From: Rhodobacteraceae bacterium D3-12
GTDB lineage: Bacteria > Pseudomonadota > Alphaproteobacteria > Rhodobacterales > Rhodobacteraceae
Direction of reading: 5' to 3'
Assembly (NCBI GenBank): GCA_025916135.1
Contig: CP104793.1
Coordinates: 3,286,001-3,350,000, forward strand
Length of the DNA: 64,000 bases
Position 1 is the stretch's first letter. Every line of letters begins with the position of its first letter. Below the pieces are notes generated by a model. The model did not search any database, was not told where the DNA came from, and was given only the letters and a program-made list of their open reading frames with translations. Of this stretch, positions 9,143 to 18,326 are shown one piece after another. Both the position numbers and the translations under genes were made by a program.

Positions 9143-10270
9143 ATGACACAAAACCGCGCCCCCGGCCCCCGCCTCACTCCGCTTGCTCAAAGCCTTCCGG
9201 CCACCGTCCCCTTCGTCGGCCCGGAAACGCAGGAACGCCTGCAAGGCAGCACCTTCCGGGCACGTCTCGGCGCAAACGAAAACATTTTCGGCCCCTCCCC
9301 CAAGGCGATAGAGGCGCTTCAAAAAGCGGCCTCCGACATCTGGATGTATGGCGACCCCGAAAACCACGACCTGCGCCATGCCTTGGCTGCGCATCACGGG
9401 ATCGGTGCGGAAAATATCGTTGTAGGCGAAGGGATTGACGGGCTTTTGGGCTATCTCGTGCGGCTCACGGTTGGCCCCGGCGATACCGTCGTTACCTCGG
9501 ACGGCGCCTATCCGACGTTCAACTTTCACGTTGCCGGTTATGGCGGTGATCTGGTGAAACTCCCTTATTTGGATGATCGCGAAAACCTGCCCGCCCTCAT
9601 TGCCAAAGCGGGTGAAACCGATGCCAAGCTGATCTATTTCGCCAACCCCGACAACCCGATGGCCAGCTGTCTAACGGCAGCCGAAATCGAAGCCGCTCTG
9701 GATGCGATCCCCGATGGCACCCTGCTTGTGCTCGACGAAGCTTATGTCGAATTTGCTCCCGCCGATGCGGTGCCTAACATCGCGATTGATGACCCCCGCG
9801 TGATCCGAATGCGCACGTTTTCCAAGGCTTACGGCATGGCTGGCGCGCGGGTGGGCTATGCCATGGGCCACCCTGACACCATTTTGGCCTTCAATAAAAT
9901 CCGCAACCATTTCGGAATGAACCGCGCCGCACAGGCCGGCGCTCTGGCGGCCCTCAACGATCAGGATTGGCTCGCCCAAACCGTTGAAAACGTCGCCGCC
10001 GCCCGCGTTGCCATTACGCGCATCGCTGCGGACAATGGCCTGAGCGCGCTGCCCTCTGCGACCAATTTCGTGGCGATTGATTGCGGTGCCGATGCCGGTT
10101 TTGCCAAAGCGGTGCTTGACGGTCTTGTCGCGCGTGGGTTTTTCGTGCGCATGCCCTTTGCGGCCCCCGGCAACCGCTGTATCCGCCTCTCATGCGGTCG
10201 CCCCCAAGACCTCGCGCTGTTCGAAACCCTGCTGCCAGAGGCTCTTGTGGCCGCGCGCAACGCCGGATAA
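9143..10270 (+). CDS. PLP-dependent aminotransferase, histidinol-phosphate aminotransferase type
   Basis: This 375-residue fold-type I aminotransferase has the expected order of motifs: LGANENIFGPSP near the N terminus, the GEGIDGLL cofactor loop, YFANPDNPM, LVLDEAYVEF, and the PLP lysine at about residue 228 in RTFSKAYGMAGARVGY. The pattern fits the HisC-like subgroup that converts imidazole acetol phosphate and glutamate in histidine biosynthesis. Relatives also act on aromatic amino acids. There are no his genes next to it, so the hisC symbol is withheld. Confidence 0.8.
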   Translation: MTQNRAPGPRLTPLAQSLPATVPFVGPETQERLQGSTFRARLGANENIFGPSPKAIEALQKAASDIWMYGDPENHDLRHALAAHHGIGAENIVVGEGIDGLLGYLVRLTVGPGDTVVTSDGAYPTFNFHVAGYGGDLVKLPYLDDRENLPALIAKAGETDAKLIYFANPDNPMASCLTAAEIEAALDAIPDGTLLVLDEAYVEFAPADAVPNIAIDDPRVIRMRTFSKAYGMAGARVGYAMGHPDTILAFNKIRNHFGMNRAAQAGALAALNDQDWLAQTVENVAAARVAITRIAADNGLSALPSATNFVAIDCGADAGFAKAVLDGLVARGFFVRMPFAAPGNRCIRLSCGRPQDLALFETLLPEALVAARNAG

Positions 10271-10335
10271 TCGCGCGGCGTTTACCAATTATTGGTGTTT
10301 CCTTTGCTATTTTCCATTGGCGAAAGGAATCACAC

Positions 10336-10581
10336 ATGCGCACCCCGGCTCACGGTTCAACCTCACTTTACGCCAATGCCGCCTGGATTATCGGGGCAAT
10401 AAACCTGTTCTGGTCGCTTCTGCTGATCTACACCAGTTTCGGTATGCACGTGGTGTTGGTCCTCGCGGTTGCCTTCAACTTTGCGATCACGCGATTGGCC
10501 CGGCACCAAGCCGCAAGTCGATTTCACGCCACAGACGACCTGAATTTAACGCTTCATAAAGAAAATAAGCGGCTGAATTAA
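10336..10581 (+). CDS. Small two-helix membrane protein
   Basis: This product of about 81 residues contains two hydrophobic segments (ANAAWIIGAINLFWSLLLIY, then MHVVLVLAVAFNFAIT) and a polar, charged tail. The ATG at 10336 has AAAGGAAT upstream. It follows the aminotransferase by 65 bases on the same strand. No family recognised. Confidence 0.55.
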   Translation: MRTPAHGSTSLYANAAWIIGAINLFWSLLLIYTSFGMHVVLVLAVAFNFAITRLARHQAASRFHATDDLNLTLHKENKRLN

Positions 10582-10607
10582 CCAACCGCTAACGTTTCAC
10601 GGCGCAG

Positions 10608-11804
10608 TCAGCCTTCGGCCAACACCTGCGCCGCCGCCGTCAAGGCCCCTGCGCTATGGGGAATCTTCTCGGCAATGAACGCCGCTTCGACCCCGCCCAA
10701 AAGGCCAAGGATCATCTGCGCATTCACATGCCCCATATGCCCCAACCGAAAGAACCCCGCGCCGGATGGGTCGCCCTCTTCCGACATGCCCAGCCCGATC
10801 CCAAGCGTCAGCCCGGCGTGCGTCTCAACCCAGCGACGCAATCTCGGACCATGTGGCATCCCGATCCTCAGCGCCGTCACCGCCCGCGCCCGATGCGCCC
10901 GCTCTGCTATGTTCAGGGTCAGCGGACCACCCTCGCCCCAAGCCTCACAGGCGGACCAAACCGCGCTGGCAAGCCGCTCGTGCCGCGCCCAGATGTTTTC
11001 AATCCCTTCGGCGCGGATCATGTCCAACGCCGCCCGCAATCCAAACAGATGATGCGTCGGGGCCGTTCCGCCAAAATGCTGGTAAAACACCTCAGGATCA
11101 AGCCGCGGCTTCCAATCCCAATACCGGCTCACCCGCGCCACATTCTCGCGCGCGGCTTCGGCTTTTTCTCCAACGAAAACAAATCCTAAACCCGGCGGAG
11201 TCATCAACCCCTTCTGGCTCGCCGTGACCGCGACATCGACGCCCCATGCGTCCATTTCGAACCGGTCACAGCCCATCGACGCAATGCAATCAGCCATCAA
11301 AAGCGCCGGATGCCCCGCCGCGTCCATCGCTCCGCGCAGCGCCTGAATGTCGTTCACCACGCCGCTGGCCGTGTCGACATGGGTGGCCAGAACCGCCTTG
11401 ATCTCGCCCGCTGTGTCAGCCTTCAACGCCGCTTCGACCGCAGACACGTCAAACGGACCACTCCGCCCGAAATCCAGCAGTTCGATCTCAACACCAAGCC
11501 CAACCGCCATTTCCGCCCAACCATGGCCAAACCGCCCCGTCGCGGGCACCAGAACCTTGTCGCCGGGGTTCAAAACATTGGACAGCGCCGCTTCCCACGC
11601 GCCATGCCCGTTGGAAATATAGATCGCCACCTTGCCCTTGGTGCCCGCAACATAGGCAAGATCCGGGATCAGAGACGCGGTCATATCCACAAGCGGGCCG
11701 GTATAGATATTGGGCGACGCACGATGCATGGCCCGCAAAACCTCATCCGGCATGACAGATGGCCCCGGAATGGCCAGATACTCGCGCCCACCTGCTCCCG
11801 ACAT
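10608..11804 (-). CDS. Alanine/serine-glyoxylate aminotransferase family protein
   Basis: This 398-residue fold-type I PLP enzyme begins with AIPGPSVMPDEVLRAM. The phosphate-binding loop is around ISNGHGAWEAAL, and the cofactor lysine is K198 in VTASQKGLMTPPG, the usual arrangement in the class V group that includes serine-glyoxylate aminotransferase. These enzymes transfer an amino group to glyoxylate, for example in the serine cycle or photorespiratory-like salvage. The tail has a typical small-domain end (RLGHMGHVNAQMILGLLG). The gene is convergent with the small membrane protein upstream in coordinates and divergent from the ABC exporter. Substrate preference cannot be settled here. Confidence 0.85.
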   Translation of the reverse strand: MSGAGGREYLAIPGPSVMPDEVLRAMHRASPNIYTGPLVDMTASLIPDLAYVAGTKGKVAIYISNGHGAWEAALSNVLNPGDKVLVPATGRFGHGWAEMAVGLGVEIELLDFGRSGPFDVSAVEAALKADTAGEIKAVLATHVDTASGVVNDIQALRGAMDAAGHPALLMADCIASMGCDRFEMDAWGVDVAVTASQKGLMTPPGLGFVFVGEKAEAARENVARVSRYWDWKPRLDPEVFYQHFGGTAPTHHLFGLRAALDMIRAEGIENIWARHERLASAVWSACEAWGEGGPLTLNIAERAHRARAVTALRIGMPHGPRLRRWVETHAGLTLGIGLGMSEEGDPSGAGFFRLGHMGHVNAQMILGLLGGVEAAFIAEKIPHSAGALTAAAQVLAEG

Positions 11805-11969
11805 TTGCGATTCTCCTATCCGCTAATCCGGGCGACCCTACGCCCGCCCACGCCAGCGTCAATCCCACTATGCTTGCCCTCTCGCGCTGGCTTCTCTACA
11901 TGTGAAAGACCCGCCCGGGACAGTTCCGGGCCAACCACGGCCCTTTGCCCAAGCTGAGTCTGTTCACGC

Positions 11970-13886
11970 ATGACGCAAGTCACATCGTCAAACCCCTCTC
12001 CCGACACCGGTGAAACCGCTTCCAACAAAGAGCTGATGGGCTGGCTTTGGAGCGGTTATCTCAAGCGCTACATTGGCATTTTTTCTCTCGCCGTCCTGCT
12101 GCTTGCGATCGAAGGCAGCATGCAAGGCGCGCTTGCGCTGATGATGCGCCCGATGTTCGATCAGGTGTTCCTCGCCGGTGATCGAAGCGCTTTGCTTTGG
12201 GTCGGGCTGGCCGTGTTCGGTATTTTCGTGATCCGTGCGATTGCCGCAATCGGTCAGAAAACCGCGATGGCCTACTTGTCCCAAAACGTGTCGGCCAATA
12301 TGCGCACCTCCCTGCTCGACCGGATGATGGTGCAGGACGGTAGCTTTCACCAAACCCATCCGCCCGGCTTCCTGATCCAGCGGGTGCAGACGGACGTGAC
12401 CCAGATCAATCAGGTCTGGCCCAACATCCTCACCGGCGTGGGCCGTGACGTGATCTCGCTTGTCGTCCTCATCGGTGTTGCCATTTCGGTCGATTGGCGC
12501 TGGACCCTCGTGGCCCTGATCGGCGCGCCCCTGCTCGTCGCACCCAGCCAGGTGGTGCAGCGGTTCGTGCGCGCCCGTGCGCGCGAGGCCCGCGACCTTG
12601 GCGCCCGCCTTGCCACCCGCCTCGATGAAGTTTTCCACGGCATCATCCCGGTCAAGCTCAACCGGCTTGAGAAATACCAATCCAAGCGCTATCGCGACCT
12701 CACCGGCGAGTTGGTCCGTGCCGAGGTCCGCGCCACCGCTGGCATGGCCACCATCCCCGGCCTTGTTGACGTGATGGCCGGTGTCGGCTTTTTCGGCGTG
12801 CTCTGGTTTGGCGGCGGGGAAATCATCTCGGGCGAGAAAACAGTGGGGCAATTCATGTCCTTCTTCACTGCCATCGGTTTCGCTTTTGAACCCCTGCGCC
12901 GTATGGGCACCATGGCAGGCCTGTGGCAGGTCGCCGCCTCCGGTCTTGAGCGTGTCAAGGCGCTGATGGATAGCGAACCCACTCTTCTTTCACCGAAAAA
13001 TCCCGTTGCCGCCCCCTCCGGCGTGCCCGGCGTTGCCCTTAATGATGTGTCGCTGTCCTATGGCGACACCCATGTGCTGAACGGCGCCACGCTCGTGGCC
13101 GAACCGGGCAAAACCACCGCGCTCGTCGGCCCGTCCGGCGCGGGCAAATCGACCATCTTTAACTTGCTCACCCGCCTGATTGACCCCCAATCCGGTCGCG
13201 TTTCGATCGGCGATGTGGCGATCCGCAAGATGGCGCTCGAAGACCTGCGCGATCTGTTTTCCGTGGTCAGCCAAGACGCCGCTTTGTTCGATGAAACCCT
13301 GCGCGAGAATATCCTCTTGGGTCGTACTGATGTCAGCGACGAGGCGCTCCAATCCGCGCTTCAGGCCGCCCATGTCACCGACTTCCTTCCCAAGCTGGAA
13401 AAGGGGCTCGACAGCCCGGTCGGCCCGCGCGGTTCAAGCCTCTCTGGCGGCCAGAGACAGCGCGTCGCCATCGCCCGCGCGCTCCTGCGTGATACGCCTA
13501 TCCTGCTCCTCGACGAGGCGACCTCGGCGCTTGATGCCGAATCCGAAGCCGTGGTGCAAAAGGCGCTCGATCAACTGTCCAAGGGGCGCACGACACTTGT
13601 CATCGCGCATCGCCTCTCAACCGTGCGCAGCGCCGACAAGATCATCGTCATGGATCGCGGTCAGGTGGTCGATCAAGGCACCCACGATGAGCTGCTCGCC
13701 CGTGGCGGCCTTTATGCGCGGTTGCATACGCTGCAATTCCGCACCGATGGCCCTACTGCCGATAGCGTCGCGATAGCCGCTCAGGGGAAGCGCCTGCGAA
13801 AAAGCGGAGCTGGAGCCAGAGGTTCCGCCACCCCCGGCGAAGCCAGCCTTCTTGGGCGTATTTTCGGGCGCTGGTTCTCGCAATAG
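11970..13886 (+). CDS. MsbA-like ABC exporter, fused permease and ATPase
   Basis: This half-transporter of 638 residues has an N-terminal six-helix exporter domain (about 40-330). The ATPase domain has Walker A GPSGAGKS at about 387-394, the Q-loop region VVSQDAALFD, the signature LSGGQRQR at about 490, Walker B ILLLDEATSALD and the H-loop IAHRLSTV. Homologues dimerise in the inner membrane and flip lipids, including lipid A precursors, or other hydrophobic compounds. The last 40 or so residues after LHTLQF are low in complexity, and their DNA overlaps the convergent glycosyltransferase by 134 bases. That tail may be an overrun rather than a functional extension. Confidence 0.88.
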   Translation: MTQVTSSNPSPDTGETASNKELMGWLWSGYLKRYIGIFSLAVLLLAIEGSMQGALALMMRPMFDQVFLAGDRSALLWVGLAVFGIFVIRAIAAIGQKTAMAYLSQNVSANMRTSLLDRMMVQDGSFHQTHPPGFLIQRVQTDVTQINQVWPNILTGVGRDVISLVVLIGVAISVDWRWTLVALIGAPLLVAPSQVVQRFVRARAREARDLGARLATRLDEVFHGIIPVKLNRLEKYQSKRYRDLTGELVRAEVRATAGMATIPGLVDVMAGVGFFGVLWFGGGEIISGEKTVGQFMSFFTAIGFAFEPLRRMGTMAGLWQVAASGLERVKALMDSEPTLLSPKNPVAAPSGVPGVALNDVSLSYGDTHVLNGATLVAEPGKTTALVGPSGAGKSTIFNLLTRLIDPQSGRVSIGDVAIRKMALEDLRDLFSVVSQDAALFDETLRENILLGRTDVSDEALQSALQAAHVTDFLPKLEKGLDSPVGPRGSSLSGGQRQRVAIARALLRDTPILLLDEATSALDAESEAVVQKALDQLSKGRTTLVIAHRLSTVRSADKIIVMDRGQVVDQGTHDELLARGGLYARLHTLQFRTDGPTADSVAIAAQGKRLRKSGAGARGSATPGEASLLGRIFGRWFSQ

Positions 13887-14438
13887 CGGGCAATCGGCGC
13901 ATCCGGGCGCGCCCAAGCGCCCGCGCCATGGCAACGTCTTCCATCAAAGGGATGTCCTGAAACCCGTCCACAGCGTCATAAAGCGCGCGCGGGATCAAAA
14001 GCCCCTGATCGCCAAAGGGCAGCCCAAGCGCCCCAGCCCGCAGATTTGCCCAGCCAGCAACCCATCGCGCCGCGCCCCGCGCCGGTCAAACTCAAGCGCG
14101 AACCAGCCGGCCTTGTCACTCTGCTGCTCGATATGGTCGCGCACCGCATCGCTCCAGCCCGGCGCAAGCTGCGTATCGGCGTGTATAAACAACAGCCACC
14201 CGCCCTTGGCCGCCTTGGCACCGCGCCGCAACTGCCCCCCACGAGAGGCGGCGCCAGCGACCAATTCCGCACCGGCCGCGTCCGCAATCTCAAGCGTCCG
14301 ATCCGTTGATCCGCCGTCTGAAATCACCAGATCGCGGATTAGCCCGGTTTGAACGCCTTCCATCAAGGCATGAAGACAGCCGGGCAAGCTTTCTTCAACA
14401 TTCAATGTAGGGATAACTATGGAAAGGGGCGCGCGCAT
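13753..14438 (-). pseudogene. Glycosyltransferase family 2 protein (TIGR04283-like), frameshifted
   Basis: The N-terminal frame gives a GT-A glycosyltransferase: LSIVIPTLNVEESLPGC, the nucleotide-sugar site LVISDGGSTDRTLEIA and the DxD-type HADT in LLFIHADTQL. It runs into a stop after CPLAIRGF. The expected continuation (LGLPFGDQGLLIPRALY, then QDIPLMEDVAMARAL) is in another frame and ends at 13753. Adding one base in the GC-rich stretch 14064-14085 restores one protein of about 228 residues. The GDQG and MEDV motifs are typical of the TIGR04283 group, sometimes linked to arsenosugar synthesis; that link is from memory. The ATG at 14438 follows a GTG. Confidence 0.72.
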
Positions 14439-14516
14439 CACTTCTCTCGTCTGTGGCTCTGTTCATTGGCCTCTCGCCGTCTATATTACACTCTGGCACA
14501 GGACGGGAGAGGCTTC

Positions 14517-15263
14517 ATGGCGCGCAAAATCTATCGTATCACCGGCTCGGATCGCGAGAGCTTCCTGCAAGGGCTGGTCACAAACGACGTGTCGCGCCTC
14601 AAGGACGGGTTGGTCTATGCTGCCTTACTGACGCCCCAGGGCAAATACCTTGCCGATTTTTTCCTCGCCCCTGCACCTGATGCGATCCTGCTCGACATTG
14701 ATGCCGACATCGCGCCCGCAACCATGCAACGGCTCACGATGTACAAGCTGCGCGCCGATGTGATGATCGAAGAAACTGCGCTCCATCTCCATCGCGGAAC
14801 TGACACCCCACCCGACGACGGGTTTGCAGACCCGCGCCACCCCGCCATGGGCTGGCGTGCCTACCGCGAAACCGCCCCAATCGCCACCACAGAGCAACCC
14901 GATTGGGAGGCCTTGCGTGTCGCGCATATGATCCCCGCAACCGGGCGCGAACTGACCGCGGACAGCTTCATTCTTGAGGTTGGATTTGAACGGCTCAACG
15001 GCGTCGATTTCCGCAAAGGTTGCTATGTCGGTCAAGAGGTGACCGCCCGCATGAAGCACAAGACCGAGCTTCGCAAAGGTCTGGCTCGGCTTCGCCTGTC
15101 TGGTCCCGTGACTCCCGAAACACCGCTTACCAACAATGGCAAAGCCGCCGGAACCGTGCATACGGTCGCTGGCGAGCAGGCCCTTGCTTTCTTGCGGTTC
15201 GATCGTGCCGGTGAGGGGCTGGAAGCCGATGGAGTCGCCGTCACCCGCGACGACACCCTCTAA
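14517..15263 (+). CDS. ygfZ: YgfZ/GcvT-domain protein, tRNA-modifying/Fe-S maintenance type
   Basis: This 248-residue protein carries the folate-binding YgfZ hallmark KGCYVGQE around residues 170-177 in FRKGCYVGQEVTARMKHK. It also has the N-terminal GSDRESFLQGLVTND pattern shared with GcvT. In other bacteria YgfZ uses tetrahydrofolate to support repair or assembly of certain iron-sulfur enzymes, including tRNA thiolation enzymes. The ATG at 14517 follows GAGAGG. The gene is divergent from the glycosyltransferase, with about 80 bases between starts. Confidence 0.88.
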   Translation: MARKIYRITGSDRESFLQGLVTNDVSRLKDGLVYAALLTPQGKYLADFFLAPAPDAILLDIDADIAPATMQRLTMYKLRADVMIEETALHLHRGTDTPPDDGFADPRHPAMGWRAYRETAPIATTEQPDWEALRVAHMIPATGRELTADSFILEVGFERLNGVDFRKGCYVGQEVTARMKHKTELRKGLARLRLSGPVTPETPLTNNGKAAGTVHTVAGEQALAFLRFDRAGEGLEADGVAVTRDDTL

Positions 15264-15551
15264 GCCTGCACCAACCGCGCCCACGCACCCCATAAAAAAG
15301 GAAGCGAGGTCAGCTTGAACCAACCTCGCCCTTCGTGGCGCACCGGAACCGAAGGTAATTGTTATTCTATCTCCCACGAAGTCCAGATGCTGCAATCCGG
15401 GGCGTCGACCGTTTTACAAAAATACTCGTTAACATCCCCAAGCACTCGATCGTCGGGATTGCGCATCCGGTAACATCTTATGCCGCACCACGCCGGCCCG
15501 GCGTCAGGGGAAAACGGGCGTTAACTTCCCATGTTGATTCCATTGGGCACT
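15264..15551. other. Intergenic region without a supported gene
   Basis: Between ygfZ and the efp terminator I see no frame with coding character. It holds a short palindrome (CGCCGG-C-CCGGCG, about 15488-15500) and several AT-rich stretches. Confidence 0.5.
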
Positions 15552-15577
15552 AAAAAAGGCCCTGCCAGAGCAGAGCC
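15552..15577 (-). terminator. Rho-independent terminator of efp
   Basis: Read on the minus strand, GGCTCTGC pairs with GCAGGGCC (one G-U) over a four-base loop, followed at once by six Ts. The stem is at 15558-15565 and 15570-15577 on the plus strand. It sits 28 bases after the efp stop codon. Confidence 0.85.
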
Positions 15578-15604
15578 TTTCTCACTTTTCAATCTTACGT
15601 CACG

Positions 15605-16168
15605 TCACGCGCGTTCGGAATATTCCATGGTTTCGGTGTTGACCACGATGTCTTCATCCTGCCCAACAAACGGCGGCACCATCACTTTGATACCGTTATC
15701 AAGGATCGCTGGCTTGAAGCTGTTCGCAGCGGTCTGGCCTTTGACGACCGGCTCGGTTTCCGCGATCTTGCACACCACTTTTTGCGGCAGAGACGCGCTC
15801 AGCGCCTCAGCCTCGTGAAACTCGACGACGATGGTCATGCCGTCCTGCAAGAACGGACGCCGCTCACCCAAGATGTCCGCAGGCAGCTCGATCTGCTCAT
15901 AGGACTCCGAGTCCATGAAAACCAGCATACCATCGTTTTCATAGAGAAATTGCTGGTCTTTCTGTTCCAGCCGCACGCGCTCGACCTTATCCGCGCTTCT
16001 GAATCGCTCGTTCAACTTGGAGCCATTGCGCAGGTTTTTCATCTCCACCTGGGCAAACGCTCCCCCCTTGCCGGGCTTCACGTGGTCCACTTTCACGGCC
16101 ACCCAAAGGCCGTCATTATGCTCCAGAATATTTCCGGGGCGGATCTCGTTTCCATTAATTTTTGGCAT
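15605..16168 (-). CDS. efp: Translation elongation factor P
   Basis: This 187-residue protein has the three-domain EF-P structure. It relieves ribosome stalling on polyproline runs. The tip loop reads KPGKGGAF with Lys34 at the position modified (beta-lysylated) in enterobacteria. No epmA or epmB is visible nearby, so the modification state is unknown. The C-terminal OB-domain signature ([19 protein letters not shown]) is present. The gene has its own terminator and is divergent from the small DUF6280-like gene. Confidence 0.97.
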   Translation of the reverse strand: MPKINGNEIRPGNILEHNDGLWVAVKVDHVKPGKGGAFAQVEMKNLRNGSKLNERFRSADKVERVRLEQKDQQFLYENDGMLVFMDSESYEQIELPADILGERRPFLQDGMTIVVEFHEAEALSASLPQKVVCKIAETEPVVKGQTAANSFKPAILDNGIKVMVPPFVGQDEDIVVNTETMEYSERA

Positions 16169-16273
16169 TTGGCTAAACCTAGGCAGAAGGTTGATCGGAG
16201 TTTGGTCGCACCTATATATTGCGCAAGGGTAGAGGGCAAGAAGACGAGATATCGGGCCCTTTCTTCAAAAGCT

Positions 16274-16288
16274 ATGCAAAATTTGCAT
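16274..16288. promoter_or_regulatory. Perfect 15-bp dyad between efp and the DUF6280-like gene
   Basis: ATGCAAA-A-TTTGCAT is a perfect dyad about 105 bases upstream of both divergent start codons, followed directly by another TGCATGCA and a nearby GATATGCA. The position in a divergent promoter region makes an operator plausible. The binding protein is unknown. Confidence 0.4.
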
Positions 16289-16380
16289 GCAAGATATGCA
16301 CTCCGGGGCTACCCGAATCGTTGGAAAGACGTCATAAGAGGCTTCACGCCGGAAAATACAAGAGCAAAAAAGGACGAAAC

Positions 16381-16701
16381 ATGAAAGATTTCGTTGACGG
16401 CACGGCCTTCAATAATGAGCAAGGCAACCGTGCACGTAAACTGTTTGCAGCCGTCGTACTGGCTGCGCTCGACGATGCAATCGCCGATGACAAGAAGTAT
16501 GGCAACGGGCCAGAGCAAATCGCTCGCTGGGCGCGCTCGCGCGATGGGCGCGAAGTGCTGTCCTGCGCCGGGATCGACCCGAATGAGCGCGTTGTTCAGG
16601 GCTTGATGGAATTTGTCGGCAAAGGTGTGCGCACCTCGGTCGCGCTGTCGCGCGAAGAGAGCGAGCGCCGCAATGCCGCACAACAGGCCGAAGCGGCCTA
16701 A
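16381..16701 (+). CDS. Small conserved protein, DUF6280-like
   Basis: This 106-residue soluble, helical protein begins MKDFVDGTAFNNEQGNRARK and contains GNGPEQIARWARSRDGREVL. I believe this is the DUF6280 family, which is common next to efp in Rhodobacteraceae; both points are from memory. A clear ribosome site (AAAGGACG) precedes the ATG at 16381, and a terminator follows. No function is known to me. The separate promoter and terminator suggest a stand-alone, perhaps regulated, gene. Confidence 0.7.
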   Translation: MKDFVDGTAFNNEQGNRARKLFAAVVLAALDDAIADDKKYGNGPEQIARWARSRDGREVLSCAGIDPNERVVQGLMEFVGKGVRTSVALSREESERRNAAQQAEAA

Positions 16702-16742
16702 CCGGCGAAGACAACAAAACATCTCCAACGGATCACGTTGTG

Positions 16743-16773
16743 AAACCGGCTCCTTTCTCTCAGGGGCCGGTTT
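16743..16773 (+). terminator. Terminator hairpin after the DUF6280-like gene
   Basis: An 11-bp stem pairs AAACCGGCTCC (16743-16753) with GGGGCCGGTTT (16763-16773), one G-T pair, over a nine-base loop. It is followed by a short T/C-rich stretch and lies 42 bases after the stop. Confidence 0.8.
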
Positions 16774-16854
16774 CCATTTGTCCGGCTTGAAGGTCCTTCT
16801 TGCCTTCCCCTGCCCGCCCCTGTTTCGTATGCAAGCAAAAGGCATTTTGCGGGG

Positions 16855-18324
16855 GTGAGCGTGGCTAAGTCCATCATGATTCAGGGCACCGGTTCGAACG
16901 TGGGGAAATCCATGCTCGTCGCCGGAATCGCCCGTGCGTTGGTCAATCGTGGGCTGTCTGTCGCCCCCTTCAAACCGCAAAACATGTCGAACAACGCGGC
17001 CGTAACGGTCGACGGAGGGGAGATCGGCCGCGCTCAGGCACTTCAGGCCCTCGCTGCCCGCCGCGCGCCAACTGCCGATATGAACCCGGTTTTGCTCAAA
17101 CCCGAAACCGACATAGGCGCGCAAGTGATCGTTCAAGGCAAACGCCAGACAACTCTCAAGGCCCGCGATTATGCCAAGGCCAAGCCTGAGCTCCTCTTGG
17201 CCACGTTGGAAAGCTTCCGGCGGTTAGCCGAAACGGCTGACATTGTGCTGATCGAAGGCGCAGGCAGCCCCGCGGAAACCAACCTTCGCAAGGGCGACAT
17301 TGCCAATATGGGTTTCGCCGAAGCGGCAAACGTGCCGGTGATCCTTGTTGGTGATATTGATCGCGGTGGTGTCATCGCCCAGATCGTCGGCACCAAAGCC
17401 GTGCTTGCTCCCGCTGATGCCGACCGGATCAAAGGCTTTGCGATCAACAAGTTTCGCGGTGATGTGAGCCTGTTTGACGACGGCCTCACCGACATTTCCA
17501 ATCACACCGGCTGGCCCTCGCTCGGTGTGTTGCCATGGTTCCCTGATGCATGGCGCCTGCCAGCCGAAGACGTTCTCGACCTCCAAAGCGGCCCCGGTTC
17601 TGCAACTGGCACCGACACCTTCAAAATCGCCGTGCCGCGCCTCGCCAGAATCGCGAATTTCGACGATCTCGATCCGCTCAGCACCGAACCCGGGCTCAGT
17701 GTTGACATCATCGAAGACGGTCGCCCGCTTCCGGTTGACGCCGATCTTGTGCTAATCCCCGGCTCGAAATCCACCATTGCCGACCTCGCCCATTTCCGCG
17801 CTCAGGGGTGGGACATCGACCTCGCCGCCCACCTGCGCCGTGGCGGGCATGTTTTGGGTATTTGTGGCGGTTATCAGATGCTTGGCCAAACCATTGCTGA
17901 CCCCGAAGGGATCGAAGGCGCGCCCGGCTCTGTGCCGGGTCTTGGCCTGTTAGAGATCAACACGGTCATGCGCCCCGAAAAACACCTCAACCTGCGCGAC
18001 GCCACCTATCTCCCCACCGGCGCTGCGGTGCAGGGGTATGAGATTCACATCGGTGAAACTACCGGCGCTGATTGCGCGCGTACATGGCTCTCTATCGCTG
18101 GCACGCCGCACGGGGCTGCCTCAAAAGACGGTAAGGTGATGGGCTGCTATCTTCACGGTCTGTTCTCTGCCGATGCGTTCCGTGCGGATTTCCTGCGCAC
18201 CATGGGCGGCTCGGCCTCAGCCTCCTACGAGGCTGATACCGATCGCGTCCTTGATGCGCTGGCCGCACATCTGGAAACGCATTTCGACCTTGATTTGTTG
18301 CTTGATCTCGCGACCGAGGCCTAA
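16855..18324 (+). CDS. cobQ: Cobyric acid synthase
   Basis: This 489-residue amidotransferase amidates four carboxylates of adenosylcobyrinic acid a,c-diamide in cobalamin synthesis. The N-terminal P-loop synthetase domain shows [14 protein letters not shown] and [12 protein letters not shown]. The class I glutaminase domain has the nucleophile Cys337 in [11 protein letters not shown] and the catalytic His434 in GCYLHGLF. The start is GTG (16855 or two codons on at 16861). No other cob genes are in the window and no cobalamin riboswitch is visible upstream, so it appears to be a dispersed pathway gene. Confidence 0.95.
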   Translation: MSVAKSIMIQGTGSNVGKSMLVAGIARALVNRGLSVAPFKPQNMSNNAAVTVDGGEIGRAQALQALAARRAPTADMNPVLLKPETDIGAQVIVQGKRQTTLKARDYAKAKPELLLATLESFRRLAETADIVLIEGAGSPAETNLRKGDIANMGFAEAANVPVILVGDIDRGGVIAQIVGTKAVLAPADADRIKGFAINKFRGDVSLFDDGLTDISNHTGWPSLGVLPWFPDAWRLPAEDVLDLQSGPGSATGTDTFKIAVPRLARIANFDDLDPLSTEPGLSVDIIEDGRPLPVDADLVLIPGSKSTIADLAHFRAQGWDIDLAAHLRRGGHVLGICGGYQMLGQTIADPEGIEGAPGSVPGLGLLEINTVMRPEKHLNLRDATYLPTGAAVQGYEIHIGETTGADCARTWLSIAGTPHGAASKDGKVMGCYLHGLFSADAFRADFLRTMGGSASASYEADTDRVLDALAAHLETHFDLDLLLDLATEA

Positions 18325-18326
18325 CC

